From contig JAQJVL010000147.1 in NCBI GenBank assembly GCA_035578905.1, positions 724,906 to 788,905 on the forward strand: a stretch of 64,000 bases of DNA, written 5' to 3'. The position numbers were made by a program, and so were the translations under genes. The notes under the pieces are model-generated. The model searched no databases. It was given only the letters and a program-made list of their open reading frames with translations, and had not been told where the DNA came from. Positions 47,961-58,620 of this stretch are shown piece by piece. Position 1 is the first letter of the stretch; each line of letters begins with the position of its first letter. Source of the stretch: Stictocephala bisonia. Taxonomy: Eukaryota; Arthropoda; Insecta; Hemiptera; Membracidae.

Positions 47961-48234
47961 CCACAAAGAGAAAGAAACAGAGGTTGTATTCAATAGTGCG
48001 CTGAATAGGTTTCTAGTTATAGAACCTTGAGGTGTCGAATAGTCAGTTCTCCAATTCACTGTGCTGGTGACAGTGTCAGCAAAGTTGACAGTCCCTCCCC
48101 TTTCCCCCTCCAAATCCTGAAGTATAAACGGGGTAATTATAACAAAAAGTGAATAATTTATATTTGAGGTAACCATTACTGAAACGTTTGCTACTACCGT
48201 AAGAAAGGAACCTATGTTACCTTTTTCTCTGTGG
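47961..48234 (+). mobile_element. hAT-like non-autonomous element, copy 5
   Basis: The best-preserved ends of the family: CCACAAAGAGAAAGAAACAG at the left and CCTTTTTCTCTGTGG-type sequence at the right, with GGTTG..TTC / GAA..AACC continuing the inverted repeat. The core contains TGTCGAATAGTCAGTTCTCC and ACAGTCCCTCCCC. The flanks share CTATT on both sides, shorter than the expected 8 bp. No coding capacity. Confidence 0.8.
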
Positions 48235-48607
48235 CTATTCTTATGGTTTGGCCCATTCGTAAATTACACCAATGCTACGCTAAAGACTAGTTTTATAAGT
48301 GAATAAATGTAGTCAAAAAAAGGTGAATATCGTGCACTTTTACGATAAGAAACTGTTGACGATGACAAATGAAGTCAACGCTTAGTAAATGTGTGAGATG
48401 ATGTTTCTGAGGACTGGAATAACTAAAGAACTATGAGACAGAAACCTGAAAATAAAAATACGTCAGGAAGTTAGATCTACTTAAATCCAAGAGTCGTTTT
48501 CAAAAGCGTGATTTTTATTTTGAATCCTTACGCGTTAGATTAATTTGTCCTCTGCAGAAATAATTTAAGTAATAGTTGATCCTCTGCACGCTTCGAGTCA
48601 ACTATTT

Positions 48608-48790
48608 ACACCTTCTTAAAAAATAGTTTTTAAAAATTCATAAATGGTAGGCCTACTATATATAAGAATTTCAAAATTTCATATCTATCGGTTTTATTCA
48701 CACCTTCTTGAAAAATAGTTTTAATAATGTCATAAGCGGTAGGCCAATTATATATTAGGATTTCACAATTTTTTACATATATATATTGGT
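48608..48790 (+). repeat. Two-copy 92-bp tandem repeat
   Basis: ACACCTTCTTAAAAAATAGT at 48608 recurs at 48700. Both units continue ...CATAA..GGTAGGCC...TATAT...ATTTCA and end near GGTTTTA. Part of the unit occurs again, dispersed, at 49735-49810. Confidence 0.88.
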
Positions 48791-49149
48791 TTTAATTACA
48801 TTGGAGGTGTTTTTACTGCGCTCGTGACACCTCGGCATATGACTTTAGCAAAAATATTAGTAGGTAATCTGTGTAACGTAAAATCACAGTATTACATTTA
48901 TTTACAGTATCACAGTTCTTGCGTTGTTGCCTATTTATTAGTATAAACACCCAATAATATTAGCATATTTCAAACGTGTTCATTTCGCATTATATTATCA
49001 ATTACACCTTGAACTCCAGTAAAGCGCAGTCCTACAATCGAATGTGAATAAAATAGTATATTTCATAACAAGAGTGGAAAGTGGGGTTTTGCAAGTTCGA
49101 GACCCATATGTTTGAAGTGCGAGACTTGTCGAGCACTTCGAATGATCGA

Positions 49150-49185
49150 GAACATACACGATACTTTTGAGTATCGTGTATGTTC
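49150..49185. repeat. Perfect 16-bp-arm hairpin
   Basis: GAACATACACGATACT, loop TTTG, then the exact complement. CACGATACTCAAAAG follows at 49190, a further partial inverted copy. This is the strongest short hairpin seen in the window. Confidence 0.95.
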
Positions 49186-49451
49186 TCACACGATACTCAA
49201 AAGACAAAACACGAGTGTGATATTCACTCGAGTTTTGAACGATACTTTTCACTACACTACGGAATAAAAACAGGTGTTGTGGACAGTGGAAAATTTTCGG
49301 TTGTAAACAATGTTACTTTCGGTAGTAAACAATAGACAGCTGTTGAAAATATGATGTTTCGCAGGTTGTAAACACATAACGAAAACAGCTAAACTCATAG
49401 TAGTGTTGTGAAAACATACTTACAACATTCCCTGGTTTAATATTATAAGAG

Positions 49452-49650
49452 TTCTAACTTCTTCAATATTGTAAACATAATTATTTACATTCCAAAAGCT
49501 GTTAAATTGTGTGGATATCATTATTTACACTTGAACAGCTGTAATTGTTCGATTCATTTAAATCCCTCTCCATGTTATTATTCTTATGGTCGAAAAATGT
49601 AACTTTCTTTAAGTGAACTCTTTGGGTGAAAATATTGATAACTGAGACCT
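49452..49650 (+). repeat. Dispersed ~200-bp repeat D, copy 1
   Basis: Shares ATTATTTACATTCCAA.AGCTG, TTTACA.TTGAACAGCTGTAA, TTATTCTTATGG.CGAAAAA and GATA...TGAGACCT with 61570-61770, in the same order and orientation. Class unknown: no terminal repeats, no tRNA-like head and no coding capacity. Loosely repeated CAGCTG words begin about 100 bp upstream. Confidence 0.78.
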
Positions 49651-49734
49651 TATTGCACAACTATGAACAGAGACAAGTTTTTTGACACCTCAACTGTTTG
49701 AATTAATCAAGAAATAGGGGAGAAGTATGATGTA

Positions 49735-49810
49735 TAAGGGTTCACGTAGACCTATTATATATAATGATTTCAAAAATTTATATCTATCGGTTTTCATCAC
49801 ATTAAAGGTC
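49735..49810 (+). repeat. Dispersed copy of the 92-bp unit
   Basis: GTAGACCTATTATATATAAT, GATTTCAAAAATTTATATCT and ATCGGTTTTCATCAC parallel the sequence at 48640-48702. The 90- and 120-codon frames that cover this region on the two strands match no protein I know. Confidence 0.75.
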
Positions 49811-50152
49811 GATGCCAGTGTTTTCTTATCCAATGTTCCATCAATGTTTCTTCTGATTTGCACCTCACTGAAGCAAGTTGTATGTTTTCTTTGTGCTGGT
49901 CCTATTAACATTTTGTACAGAATTTCGAAGGACGAAACCTCCCGCACGGTCAAGGACCTCATTCCCTCAGGAACTCGGGAACGTTCTTCCGGTCATGATT
50001 TATGCTGTTTACTTTCAGACACTAAATTTTATCCTGGTTCGGTGGTGGATTTTATTAATGTGTTTTGTGCATGTTCGATACTCGATTGAAATGTAAATAT
50101 GTGGCAATGTTCGCCGAAGTGTGCGTTTTATTTATGACCTTGGTAATAAATT

Positions 50153-50236
50153 GCCTAATAATGTTTCATGTGAAATTTACTCATGTTGACCATAACTTTA
50201 CGACTTTTACTAATATTAGTTTCATAAACTAGCTAC
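50153..50236 (+). repeat. ~85-bp direct repeat, copy 1
   Basis: GCCTAATAATGTTTCATGTG to TTCATAAACTAGCTA is repeated at 51752-51841, with about 90 percent identity by eye plus one short insertion. Confidence 0.9.
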
Positions 50237-51414
50237 TAATTGTTTTTGCATAATATTCCGATAAATCTAATAGAAGCAAGAAACACAGCAGTATCTTGCG
50301 TCTTTTATTAATTTGCAGGTATGAAGAGTGCTATTTTATACACTTGCCCAAAATAGAAACATAAGTTGTAAAAACTATTGCACATAAATATATTTCAAAT
50401 GTAAAGAATTACTTTTTTCTCTGCATTTTTATTATTTTATTAATTTATAAAAATATATTTTCCCTAGTATGTTCAAACAGGCTACCTTCAGTATACTAAT
50501 GTACAACTTTTATGAGGTGGAAATATATTAATTGAACAAATATACCAACTTTAGACGTAAAAATCCAAGTTTATAGATCACCTACATTTATTATTTTAAG
50601 TTCAACAATGTATTCCCCCTTTAGCCCCTTCCCTTAACCCCCACCAAACCCTTAAGGGCAATCTTTATTAGTACAGATTTATAAAGTTGAACATTGGTCA
50701 TAATACAACGACCGGCCTAACCTCGCTAATAGTTACAATTTTTCTACTAATAAAACCATTTTATTTTTTTAATTTCATTTCAGATTTAAACAACATATAA
50801 CTACTAATTTAACCCCCTTTGTGATAATTTAGCATGTATTTAATATATATTATCCGTTTTAAATAATTAATTATTTTATATCTAGACGCTCTGGTCTGCA
50901 CAATTAATGGGAGGAATACCCACCAAAGATCAGATACTGTCTGAAACTGTTCCTTGAACTAAATTTATTCGACAGCCTAAATAAGCCAATTAACAAAACC
51001 CGTAGGTGTGACACCTGGAGATATGTGTCTAGTTTACATACAAGCACTACTAATGTGCGAAACACAACAATAGTCCAGGGGTCAAACCCAGAGGAAGTGG
51101 GGACGGGAATACGTTCGGGAAACAATAGGGAAGTCGCCAGTCATAGACTCGTTAAAATAGAATGTGCCTATTGTTACTAATATGCCCAAGTATATTGTTA
51201 CTTTTCTTTTTTTAGGATGGATGCATAAATGACGTAAGTACATTTTAAAAGACGTAAGTATATTTTAAATGTTGCTCTGAAGAAGAATATTTTCCTAAAT
51301 TTTTTGCGGGAAAAATATTTTTCTGACAGCTAAACAATATGTACAGATAATTTTATCATTCTTACATTCATACATATGAGACGCCGACACAACGTTGTTG
51401 GTATTTTAAGGCGA
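50237..51414. other. AT-rich sequence, nothing assigned
   Basis: A pyrimidine-rich patch lies near 50610-50660 and a 73-codon minus frame at 50904-51125 is not recognised. A 20-bp direct repeat (GACGTAAGTACATTTTAAAA) occurs twice near 51231-51270. Confidence 0.4.
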
Positions 51415-51751
51415 ATATGAATGGTTATATGAGTGTAGGATGAGTGTGGATGGGTGTAGTCTGGTTACTATCTGAGTTAAACTGTTCCTCAGAAAGGGCA
51501 ATTTATTAATAGCCCAACGCCCAGGGCAACTAAGGGACCTACAGCTTTACGTGGAATCCGAGCCACGTAGTGCTGGTTTGATTTTCAGCTAATTGACAAG
51601 CCTGATACTCAGTTATCTCCCCTACACAACATCCGCACAATGATTACCACCCAACATGGACACCCCAGACTGATCTAATAGTGTCCACACCGATAACAAC
51701 CATCAAGCGGACGCCATATCGGTATTAAGAGGACCGAGCATCCAACCTATC
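51415..51751 (-). mobile_element. SINE family B, long-headed variant, minus strand
   Basis: Read on the minus strand it matches 29885-30200: CCGATATGGCGTCCGC, GTGTCCATGTTGGGTGGTA, CTGAGTATCAGGCTTGTC, and B box GGCTCGGATTCC at about 51565. Then comes the tail GGGCTATTAATAAATTG, CTTTCTGAGGAACAG, CACTCATCCTACACTC. Its 5' end abuts the second copy of the 85-bp direct repeat. Confidence 0.82.
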
Positions 51752-51841
51752 GCCTAATAATGTTTCATGTGAAATTTACTCATGTTGACCATTACTTTAC
51801 GACTATTACTAAAATTATCAGTAACTTTCATAAACTAGCTA
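51752..51841 (+). repeat. ~85-bp direct repeat, copy 2
   Basis: Partner of 50153-50236, starting at the same GCCTAATAATG word and directly joined to the SINE end. The intervening distance is 1.6 kb. Confidence 0.9.
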
Positions 51842-52489
51842 TCAGAAACAGGTCAGGATGTTAAGCTATATTGAATATACATAATAGAGCTATACTGCTT
51901 CATAATGTAATGTTATTTTACTGTTTGCAATAGTTCAATTTAATTTGAAAATAAAATGAAAGATGAAGCTAACAATTTTCATAAATATAATCTGATAAGG
52001 GCTAACTAGCTAAAAAATTGTCCTTTAAAGTCAAATTACCTCACAAATTAAATTTTCATCTGCGTATGACTCATTATACCAACTCTTTGAATAAATCTAA
52101 AGAAAAAATATACGAATAGTCAACGTAAACATAGTATATTGGAGCCTTCTTATATGACCTTCGAACTTCTTATTTCTTACGGCCCACTCATCTTGCCACC
52201 AAAAATACAATTCGCGTAAAGAGATATGTAACTATGAAAATAGGTTATCTATTTCTGTTCTTTTTTATCTATTTATTCAAAAAGTGGACTTATGAACAAA
52301 GTAAGTATTTTTTTCTTATAAAACATCCTAACAAACATTTGATTGTCTTTGTTTGTTAGACGTGAATTACTTTTAAAGTGTTTTAATGAAGCAGCCTTAA
52401 AAATAAGGACAAAAAGAATATAAACAGACAACATATGAATGATTGAACCTAACAAGATCTTTATTAAATGCACATAACTTTTGACGCAA

Positions 52490-53690
52490 ACCTACACATA
52501 CGACAAAACAATTATTATGAGTGTTTGACCAGCACAATTTACGAATACATACGACAAAACAATTATTATGAGTGTTTGACCAGCACACTTTACGAATACA
52601 GACGACAAAAAAAATATTATAAGTGTTTAACCAGCACACATTACGAATACATACGACAAAACAATTATTATGAGTGTTTGACCAGCACACATTACGAATA
52701 CATACGACAAAACAATTATTATGAGTGTTTGACCTGCACATTTTACGAATACATACGACAAAACAATTATTATGAGTGTTTGACCAGCACACTTTACGAA
52801 TACATACGACAAAACAACTATTATGATTGTTTAACAAGCACACATTACGAATACATACGACAAAACAATCATTATGAGTGTTTGACCAGCACACATTACG
52901 AATACATACGACAAAACAATTAATATGCGTGTTTAACCAGCATACATTACGAATACATACGACAAAATAATTATTATGAGTGTTTGACTAGCACACTTTA
53001 CGAATACATACGACAAAAAAATTATTATAAGTGTTTGACCAGCACACATTACGAATACATACGACAAAAAAATTATTATAAGTGTTTAACCAGCACACAT
53101 TACGAATACATACGACAAAACAATTATTATGAGTGTTTGACCAGCACACATTACGAATACATACGACTATACAAAGATTATGAGTGTTTGACTAGCACAC
53201 ATTACGAATACATACGACAAAACAATTATTATGAGTGTTTGACCAGCACAATTTACGAATACATACGAATACGACTATACAACGATTATGAGTGTTTGAC
53301 TAGCACACATTACGAATACATACGACAAAAAAAATATTATAAGTGTTTAACCAGCACACATTACGAATACATACGACAAAACAATTATTATGAGTGTTTG
53401 ACCAGCACACATTACGAATACATACGACTATACAAAGATTATGAGTGTTTGACTAGCACACATTACGAATACATACGACAAAACAATTATTATGAGTGTT
53501 TGACCAGCACAATTTACGAATACATACGAATACGACTATACAACGATTATGAGTGTTTGACTAGCACACATTACGAATACATACGACTATACAAAGATTA
53601 TGAGTGTTTGACTAGCACACATTACGAATACATATGACAAAACAACTATTATGAGTGTTTGACCAGCACACATTACGAATACATACGACT
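52490..53690 (+). repeat. 51-bp tandem repeat, ~23 copies, with a 261-bp higher-order unit
   Basis: The unit is ATTACGAATACATACGACAA AACAATTATTATGAGTGTTT followed by GACCAGCACAC (51 bp, 17 codons). A variant with GACTATACAAAG or GACTATACAACG replaces GACAAAACAATT in some units. The order of variants repeats every 261 bp (GACTATACAAAG at 53165 and 53426), including a 6-bp ATACGA insertion. Frames of 151 and 217 codons (plus) and 165 (minus) encode a 17-residue repeat, YEYIRQNNYYECLTSTH in its plus form. No start context, flanking coding sequence or codon bias supports translation. Confidence 0.96.
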
Positions 53691-53699
53691 GCTTGTATA

Positions 53700-54797
53700 T
53701 AGCATAGTCATGCTTCGAACATGATCGATGATAAATATTTGATAGTTTTCGACCACATTCATACCAATTTAAAAAAAGGAATCTTTATGAATTTACAGAA
53801 TATATTATAACAAACATGGCTATTTTCCTGTCTGGAAATGAGATAGCCTTGGAACAATGCACGTCAATACTGATTCACCCTTAACGGATAAAACTATTGC
53901 TCGTTTGAATTTTCTTGGACTGAGGAATAGTGATATGTTATTTAATTAAATAATAATTATCTATTGAATTTTACTATTTTTTTAATTCTATAATCTGACA
54001 AAATAAATATTTTTGTATAAAATACTAAATTATAAAAAAATAAAAAACCATCATTTAACAAAGAATAATTAAATTAAATTTCATGACAAGATTACCAATA
54101 TTCTGATGATTATATAGATATAATTTTCTAATTATATAAAGTTCGTAAATTTATTCTCCCAAGAATTTCTTACTGGAAATCTTCAGTTATACAATAGGAT
54201 TTATCTCTTAATGAATTTATTAATTTTTTTTTAGTTCTTTTTCATCTGCTTTTTAGATCCTCTGGCACTATTTTAGGTAAATTATGTTATTCTGTTGTAA
54301 AATAGATATATTTATTTAATGTACTTTAGTGGTATGGTAATTTTATAAACGTTTTGTTACCCATTTTAATTGGTGAAAGTAGATAGGTTTTTTTTTACTT
54401 GTAACCTTATCATTGGTTATTTTTAAATAAATATATACCCTTTGAGGTGTAAAACTAACACTGATAGGCATGATATTGGAGAATCTCAATTTATAGGGAT
54501 ACGTTTATTTTATGTTCCAATGGTGCTATGAAAATCTGGGGTTATGTCTTAATTTTTAATGTCTGTCAGTGTTATCTTCACTTTTTTTCAGACAGAGTAT
54601 TTTTTTTTTTTATGAAACTTACAAGAACAATCAATATTGTGAGTTAGTGTGATAGGAGATTATAATACTAAACTGGTTCAGATGCCTATCCTATAAATTT
54701 TTAGCAGGAAACCTACTAGGTAACTAAAAAAATAATAAAAACACAAAATAGTAATTAGTTTTGAAAGTCTATTTATTTTTACATAACATAAATTGAC
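53700..54797. other. Very AT-rich sequence, nothing assigned
   Basis: Contains T homopolymers near 54225 and 54598 and no frame worth listing. Confidence 0.5.
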
Positions 54798-54833
54798 TGT
54801 TATATATACTGTTGTAATACAGTATATATAACA
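54798..54833. repeat. AT-rich palindrome, 14-bp arms
   Basis: TGTTATATATACTG and its perfect complement around an 8-base loop. Confidence 0.92.
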
Positions 54834-54869
54834 TTATGTAATACAGGTGTTGTATTGTGATTTAGTCAG

Positions 54870-55015
54870 CAGTGCACTGGACATTCCACCGGTCGGCTGA
54901 AGGGCGTTGTCCCCCACCTCTGGGGTAATGAGTGACCACAAGAGCGGCAGACTAGTGGGTAGTTGGGGGAGGGGGTGCCAACCACAAGGGCAGAGGGCCA
55001 CTTTATCACCTGATT
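54870..55015. promoter_or_regulatory. Short GC-rich island
   Basis: About 145 bp of GC-rich, non-repetitive sequence (ACCGGTCGGCTGAAGGGCG, GGGGGAGGGGGTGCC) in AT-rich DNA, starting ~40 bp after the palindrome. No open frame. A regulatory element or an old insertion is possible. Confidence 0.2.
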
Positions 55016-55494
55016 AACTAACCAACAACGATCTGATAATTATGTCATTTAAACACAAATATATCATTATATACTAACAACTAACTAACGAGTATTTACT
55101 AACAAGAATCGATTAATGATTTATTAACTGATTTTTACTTTTATTGGGGACACCTTAAATGAAACATAATCACAAATTACCTATGTAATGCAATCTTTCT
55201 TAAAATATAGCTCAATTCCTATTTCCAACAATTATATATGTACTATCATGTTTGTTTAAACCATAACATAAATTCATAAAGAATATAAAAGAAATATTCA
55301 AATATAAATAGGCCCTAGTAAACAGCCTAAAATAACATTGACAGTCAAAATAATAATCTTGTATGTTTTCAAATTTAAAATCATTAGCAAAACTTCAAAA
55401 TATTGATTAATAGAAATATTTTTCTTCTAAGATATAGATAACTTAAATTTAAATTAAGACACCAACACTATCTTTTGGTATTTTAAAGTTAATA

Positions 55495-55592
55495 AGACTG
55501 CAGGATGCCAACAGCCTTGATCGTTGTAGTCTAGTTACTAAGATCAGCCTGTTCTCGTAGAGAGCAGTTTTAATAGCAATTTGTCAACATGG
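55495..55592 (-). mobile_element. SINE family B tail fragment
   Basis: ATGCCAACAGCC...GTTGTAGTCTAGTTACTAAG, CCTGTTCTCGTAGAGAGCAG and TTTTAATAGC align with 51430-51515 (GGTGTAGTCTGGTTACTATC, CTGTTCCTCAGAAAGGGCA, TTATTAATAGC). Heavily diverged and truncated. Confidence 0.65.
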
Positions 55593-55627
55593 TTAACAAC
55601 TAAATTATTTCCATAATCCTTGCCTCG

Positions 55628-56130
55628 ATATATGTGTATCCGTTGGTATATTTATTTCTATATAAGCACTGTTCTTTGTTGGCATTTTTGATATATGTGT
55701 ATCCGTTGGTATATTTATTTCTATATAAGCACTGTTCTTTGTTGGCATTTTTGATATATGTGTATCCGTTGGTATATTTATTTCTATATAAGCACTGTAC
55801 TTTGTTGGCATTTTTGATATATGTGTATCCGTTGGTTTATTTATTTCTATATAAGCACTGTTCTTTGTTGGCATTCTTGATATATGTGTATCCGTTGGTA
55901 TATTTATTTCTATATAAGCACTGTTCTTTGTTGGCATTCTTGATATATGTGTATCCGTTGGTATATTTATTTCTATATAAGCACTGTTCTTTGTTGGCAT
56001 TCTTGATATATGTGTATCCGTTGGTATATTTATTTCTATATAAGCACTGTTCTTTGTTGGCATTCTTGATATATGTGTATCCGTTGGTATATTTATTTCT
56101 ATATAAGCACTGTTCTTTGTTGGCATTTTT
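55628..56130 (+). repeat. 63-bp tandem repeat, eight copies
   Basis: The unit is ATATATGTGTATCCGTTGGT ATATTTATTTCTATATAAGC then ACTGTTCTTTGTTGGCATTCTTG (63 bp, 21 codons). Units are nearly identical, differing mainly at ATTTTTG/ATTCTTG and a few single bases. The 173-codon minus and 183-codon plus frames come from the period. The array is joined through TTGGCATTTTTTATGCCAA to a minisatellite site. Confidence 0.96.
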
Positions 56131-56136
56131 TATGCC

Positions 56137-56195
56137 AACACCACTGTACGTGTATGGGTGGGTCAACACCACTATACGTGTATGAGTAGGTGTTG
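56137..56195 (+). repeat. G-rich minisatellite site, two shortened units
   Basis: ACCACTGTACGTGTATGGGT and ACCACTATACGTGTATGAGT, each followed by a shortened G-rich part. It lies directly after the 63-bp array. Confidence 0.92.
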
Positions 56196-56393
56196 TTTTA
56201 GGCCCATCGTATGTCTGTTTGCCATGGTTTGAATAACTTCTCTTCCAGTAGGAATTACTCTTGACAAGACTTACTCATAACAGCACCTCCTTATGAGATC
56301 TTCATAACTTACCTGAGATCCCATAGCTTACTCATAACATATCATCCCAAACAGACCCTAAATGATGGTCTATTCTATACACCTTCCTCTTTC

Positions 56394-57430
56394 AAATGAA
56401 AATGTCCACTTATAAACATAGACATTTTCAAAAGAAATTTTGTAAAATTAAAATATAATTGATTTGAAACTTTAGTTCTACTCATTTTAAATACCAGTAT
56501 AAACAATTTTTTTTTCATGATAAGTACTGAAAATATCCTGATGTATGTAAAATATCCTGTCCATTAAGTCAAACCAAACTATACTGATCTAAAATAATAA
56601 CATTATTAAAGTTTTAAGGTTTCAAAATCCCTGAAAAGTAAAACGTTTCAATAAGTTATCAACATTTTTTTATACATTTGAAACAGTTTTTCTTTAATCA
56701 ATTCACTATCCGATATTATCTTACTACAAGACAGCTGATAAACCTATACAACCATATAACCGGCGATTTGTATACTGCGCGTCTCTGGGCCTTGACACTA
56801 GCTACACTTGCTGTGCCATAGTGTTATTGAGACCTAGTGTTTTTTAGACCTAGTGTTCTTGAGACCTAGTGTTATTGAGACGTAATGTTATTGAGACCTA
56901 GTGTTCTTGAGACCTAATGTTCTTGAGAACTAGTGTTATTGAGACGTAGTGTTCTTGAGACCTAGGGTTCTTGAGACCTAGTTTTCTTGATACCTGGTGT
57001 TCTTGAGACCTAGTGTTCTTGAGACCTAGTGTTCTTGAGACCTAAGTGTTCTTGAGACCTAGTGTTGTTGTGAGCTAATTTCTGAGGCAGTATCATTCAC
57101 AGTATTATTGTAAAACAAGCAGGCAAAATATGTTCTAGGACTAAAAAAATTTCCTACAATTACCAAAATTGTGTAGAGGACAGAGGTATTAACAATTCTA
57201 TTTATATTAAACTTTTTTCAATAATACTTTAGCTGAAGTAATTGACATAAATAAAAATGTTGACCTGTACACGTGATTTTCTTAACAAACCAACTGTTAG
57301 ATAGCAGTATATAAAAACGAATTTTAGTGACCAATCTTCATATTGTGAAATATAATGATACCAATAACCATAGCTACATTTTAAATAGTCATCCATAAAA
57401 ATAAAATAATACAATAAGATCTAGCGAAAT
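56394..57430 (+). repeat. Left arm of a ~3.8-kb inverted repeat
   Basis: The arm matches the complement of 59097-60211 nearly end to end, at roughly 75-80 percent by eye with small gaps. Corresponding words include AAATGAAAATGTCCACTT, TAAAATTAAAATATAATTGA, TGTCCATTAAGTCAAACC, ACAAGACAGCTGATAAACCT, CTGTACACGTGATTTTC and GCTACATTTTAAATAGTCAT. At 56819-57067 the arm contains a ~16-bp minisatellite (TTCTTGAGACCTAGTG, about 15 units). No protein-coding capacity is evident. Confidence 0.9.
56819..57067 (+). repeat. 16-bp minisatellite in the left palindrome arm
   Basis: About fifteen units of TTCTTGAGACCTAGTG with single-base variants (GTTATTGAG, GACGTAG). Its complement lies at the corresponding place in the other arm (59552-59802). 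Confidence 0.95.
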
Positions 57431-58000
57431 AATCTCTTATAAACACCGATATATTTAGCCGGTAGTGCACATGCATGATGATGGTAACCATTGAGCGGTA
57501 CACAAGATAACTTGAGAATACTCAGCTCTCTGACACAATCACCCCAAAAAGGAACTATATTAATATACATTTGTACAAACCAGTAACTTTATTGTTGGAG
57601 TTAAGTAGAGTAGTTTAGTGTTATATTTTCATTAAGTTGGCAAGACTGTTTATTTCATAATGTAGTGTTTCTATAGTAACTATTCCCCTATATTGTCAAA
57701 ATTAACTGAGTCTTATTTAATGTTTTTCTATTCAATAAATATTTGAACTTTTAATTTTTTTTACTTTTATGTTATATCTGTTTAAAATACCTTTTATTCG
57801 TAATATCGAAAGTAAGACTTTGTACTATGCAAATTTCTCTACGATTATACTTTTTTAAATAAAGTATTAAAAGCTAAATGAAATTATATTTTTTTACCCA
57901 GGATTTAACATTTAGTTAGATGATTCAAATATTTTATTATTTCTTTAAAGTCAGTAAAATCTTGTTTACAAATAAACTTAAATAATTGAATATTTACTAG
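57431..58000. other. Spacer of the large inverted repeat, left part
   Basis: AT-rich except for a mixed patch at 57460-57560 (GCCGGTAGTGCACATGCATG). No frame or RNA recognised. Confidence 0.4.
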
Positions 58001-58275
58001 GTCGGTAGCGTAGTTGGTTCAATCCCAGCTTCATGTGCTAATGGTTCTCAGTTCGATTCCAATCAGAGTCAATACATTTTGAGAAGGATCAGCTGATAAT
58101 CACCGGCTGTTCATTTGTCATTGAGCTATTAATTAATGACACTTTCTAAGGAATAGTCGGCCTTAGTTTGTAACAATGACTACATTCGCTCATCTACACT
58201 CATCACACTCATTCGAAATCCATATTCGCCCATATCTTGACGCCGTGAATAAATACATAAATAAATAAATAAATA
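58001..58275 (+). mobile_element. tRNA-derived SINE, family B, near full length
   Basis: Begins GTCGGTAGCGTAGTTGGTTC, a tRNA 5' half with A box TAGCGTAGTTGG. B box AGTTCGATTCC lies at 58050-58060, normal tRNA spacing. The body has GCTGTTCATTTGTCATTGAG, CTATTAATTAATGACAC and TCATCACACTCATTCG. It ends GTGAATAAATACATAAATAA followed by repeated AAATA, a typical SINE tail. It sits in the spacer of the large palindrome. Confidence 0.9.
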
Positions 58276-58484
58276 TGTTCAAATTTGAATACAATAATTA
58301 ACATGACAAAGAATTACATTCCTTTCAATTAATTAGAAAAATTAGAAAAGTTAAATGGAAAAAATAATAACAATTAAATTTCCTTTACATGAAAAAATAA
58401 TAATGTCTATGTTTGTTAGCTTAGGCTCACACCATTTAGTTAATGAAGTCTTGATATTATATTACAGAATATTTTCCGGTTAGG

Positions 58485-58620
58485 CCAAGCAAGACCAATC
58501 CGCTTATCTCCACTTGTCTTCTTAGCGCTACCAACGTGGTCTTAGGAAGCTAAGCAGATAACCTGTCACTGTAAGGTGAAGACACAGAGTGCTGTGTAGT
58601 ACTGAAAATAAACAACCTAA
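58485..58620 (+). pseudogene. Possible 5S-rRNA-derived fragment
   Basis: GGAAGCTAAGCAG (about 58544) is identical to the polymerase III A-box region of animal 5S rRNA, and GAGTGCTGTGTAG ~35 bp later resembles its 3' part (GAGTGCTGTAG). The sequence between them is about 17 bp too short and the GGATGGGTGAC element is reduced to AAGGTGAAGAC. It may be a 5S pseudogene or the head of a 5S-derived SINE. Chance similarity is not excluded. Confidence 0.3.

Noticed and set aside
49690..50096. 90-120-codon frames on both strands
   Set aside because: They overlap a dispersed repeat at 49735-49810, are open in several frames, and show no known protein motif.
52397..53637. Repeat proteins of 151, 165 and 217 codons
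   Set aside because: They follow from the 51-bp period. Open frames exist on both strands at once, which is expected for a repeat and not for a gene.
55605..56185. 173- and 183-codon frames on opposite strands
   Set aside because: Products of the 63-bp tandem array.
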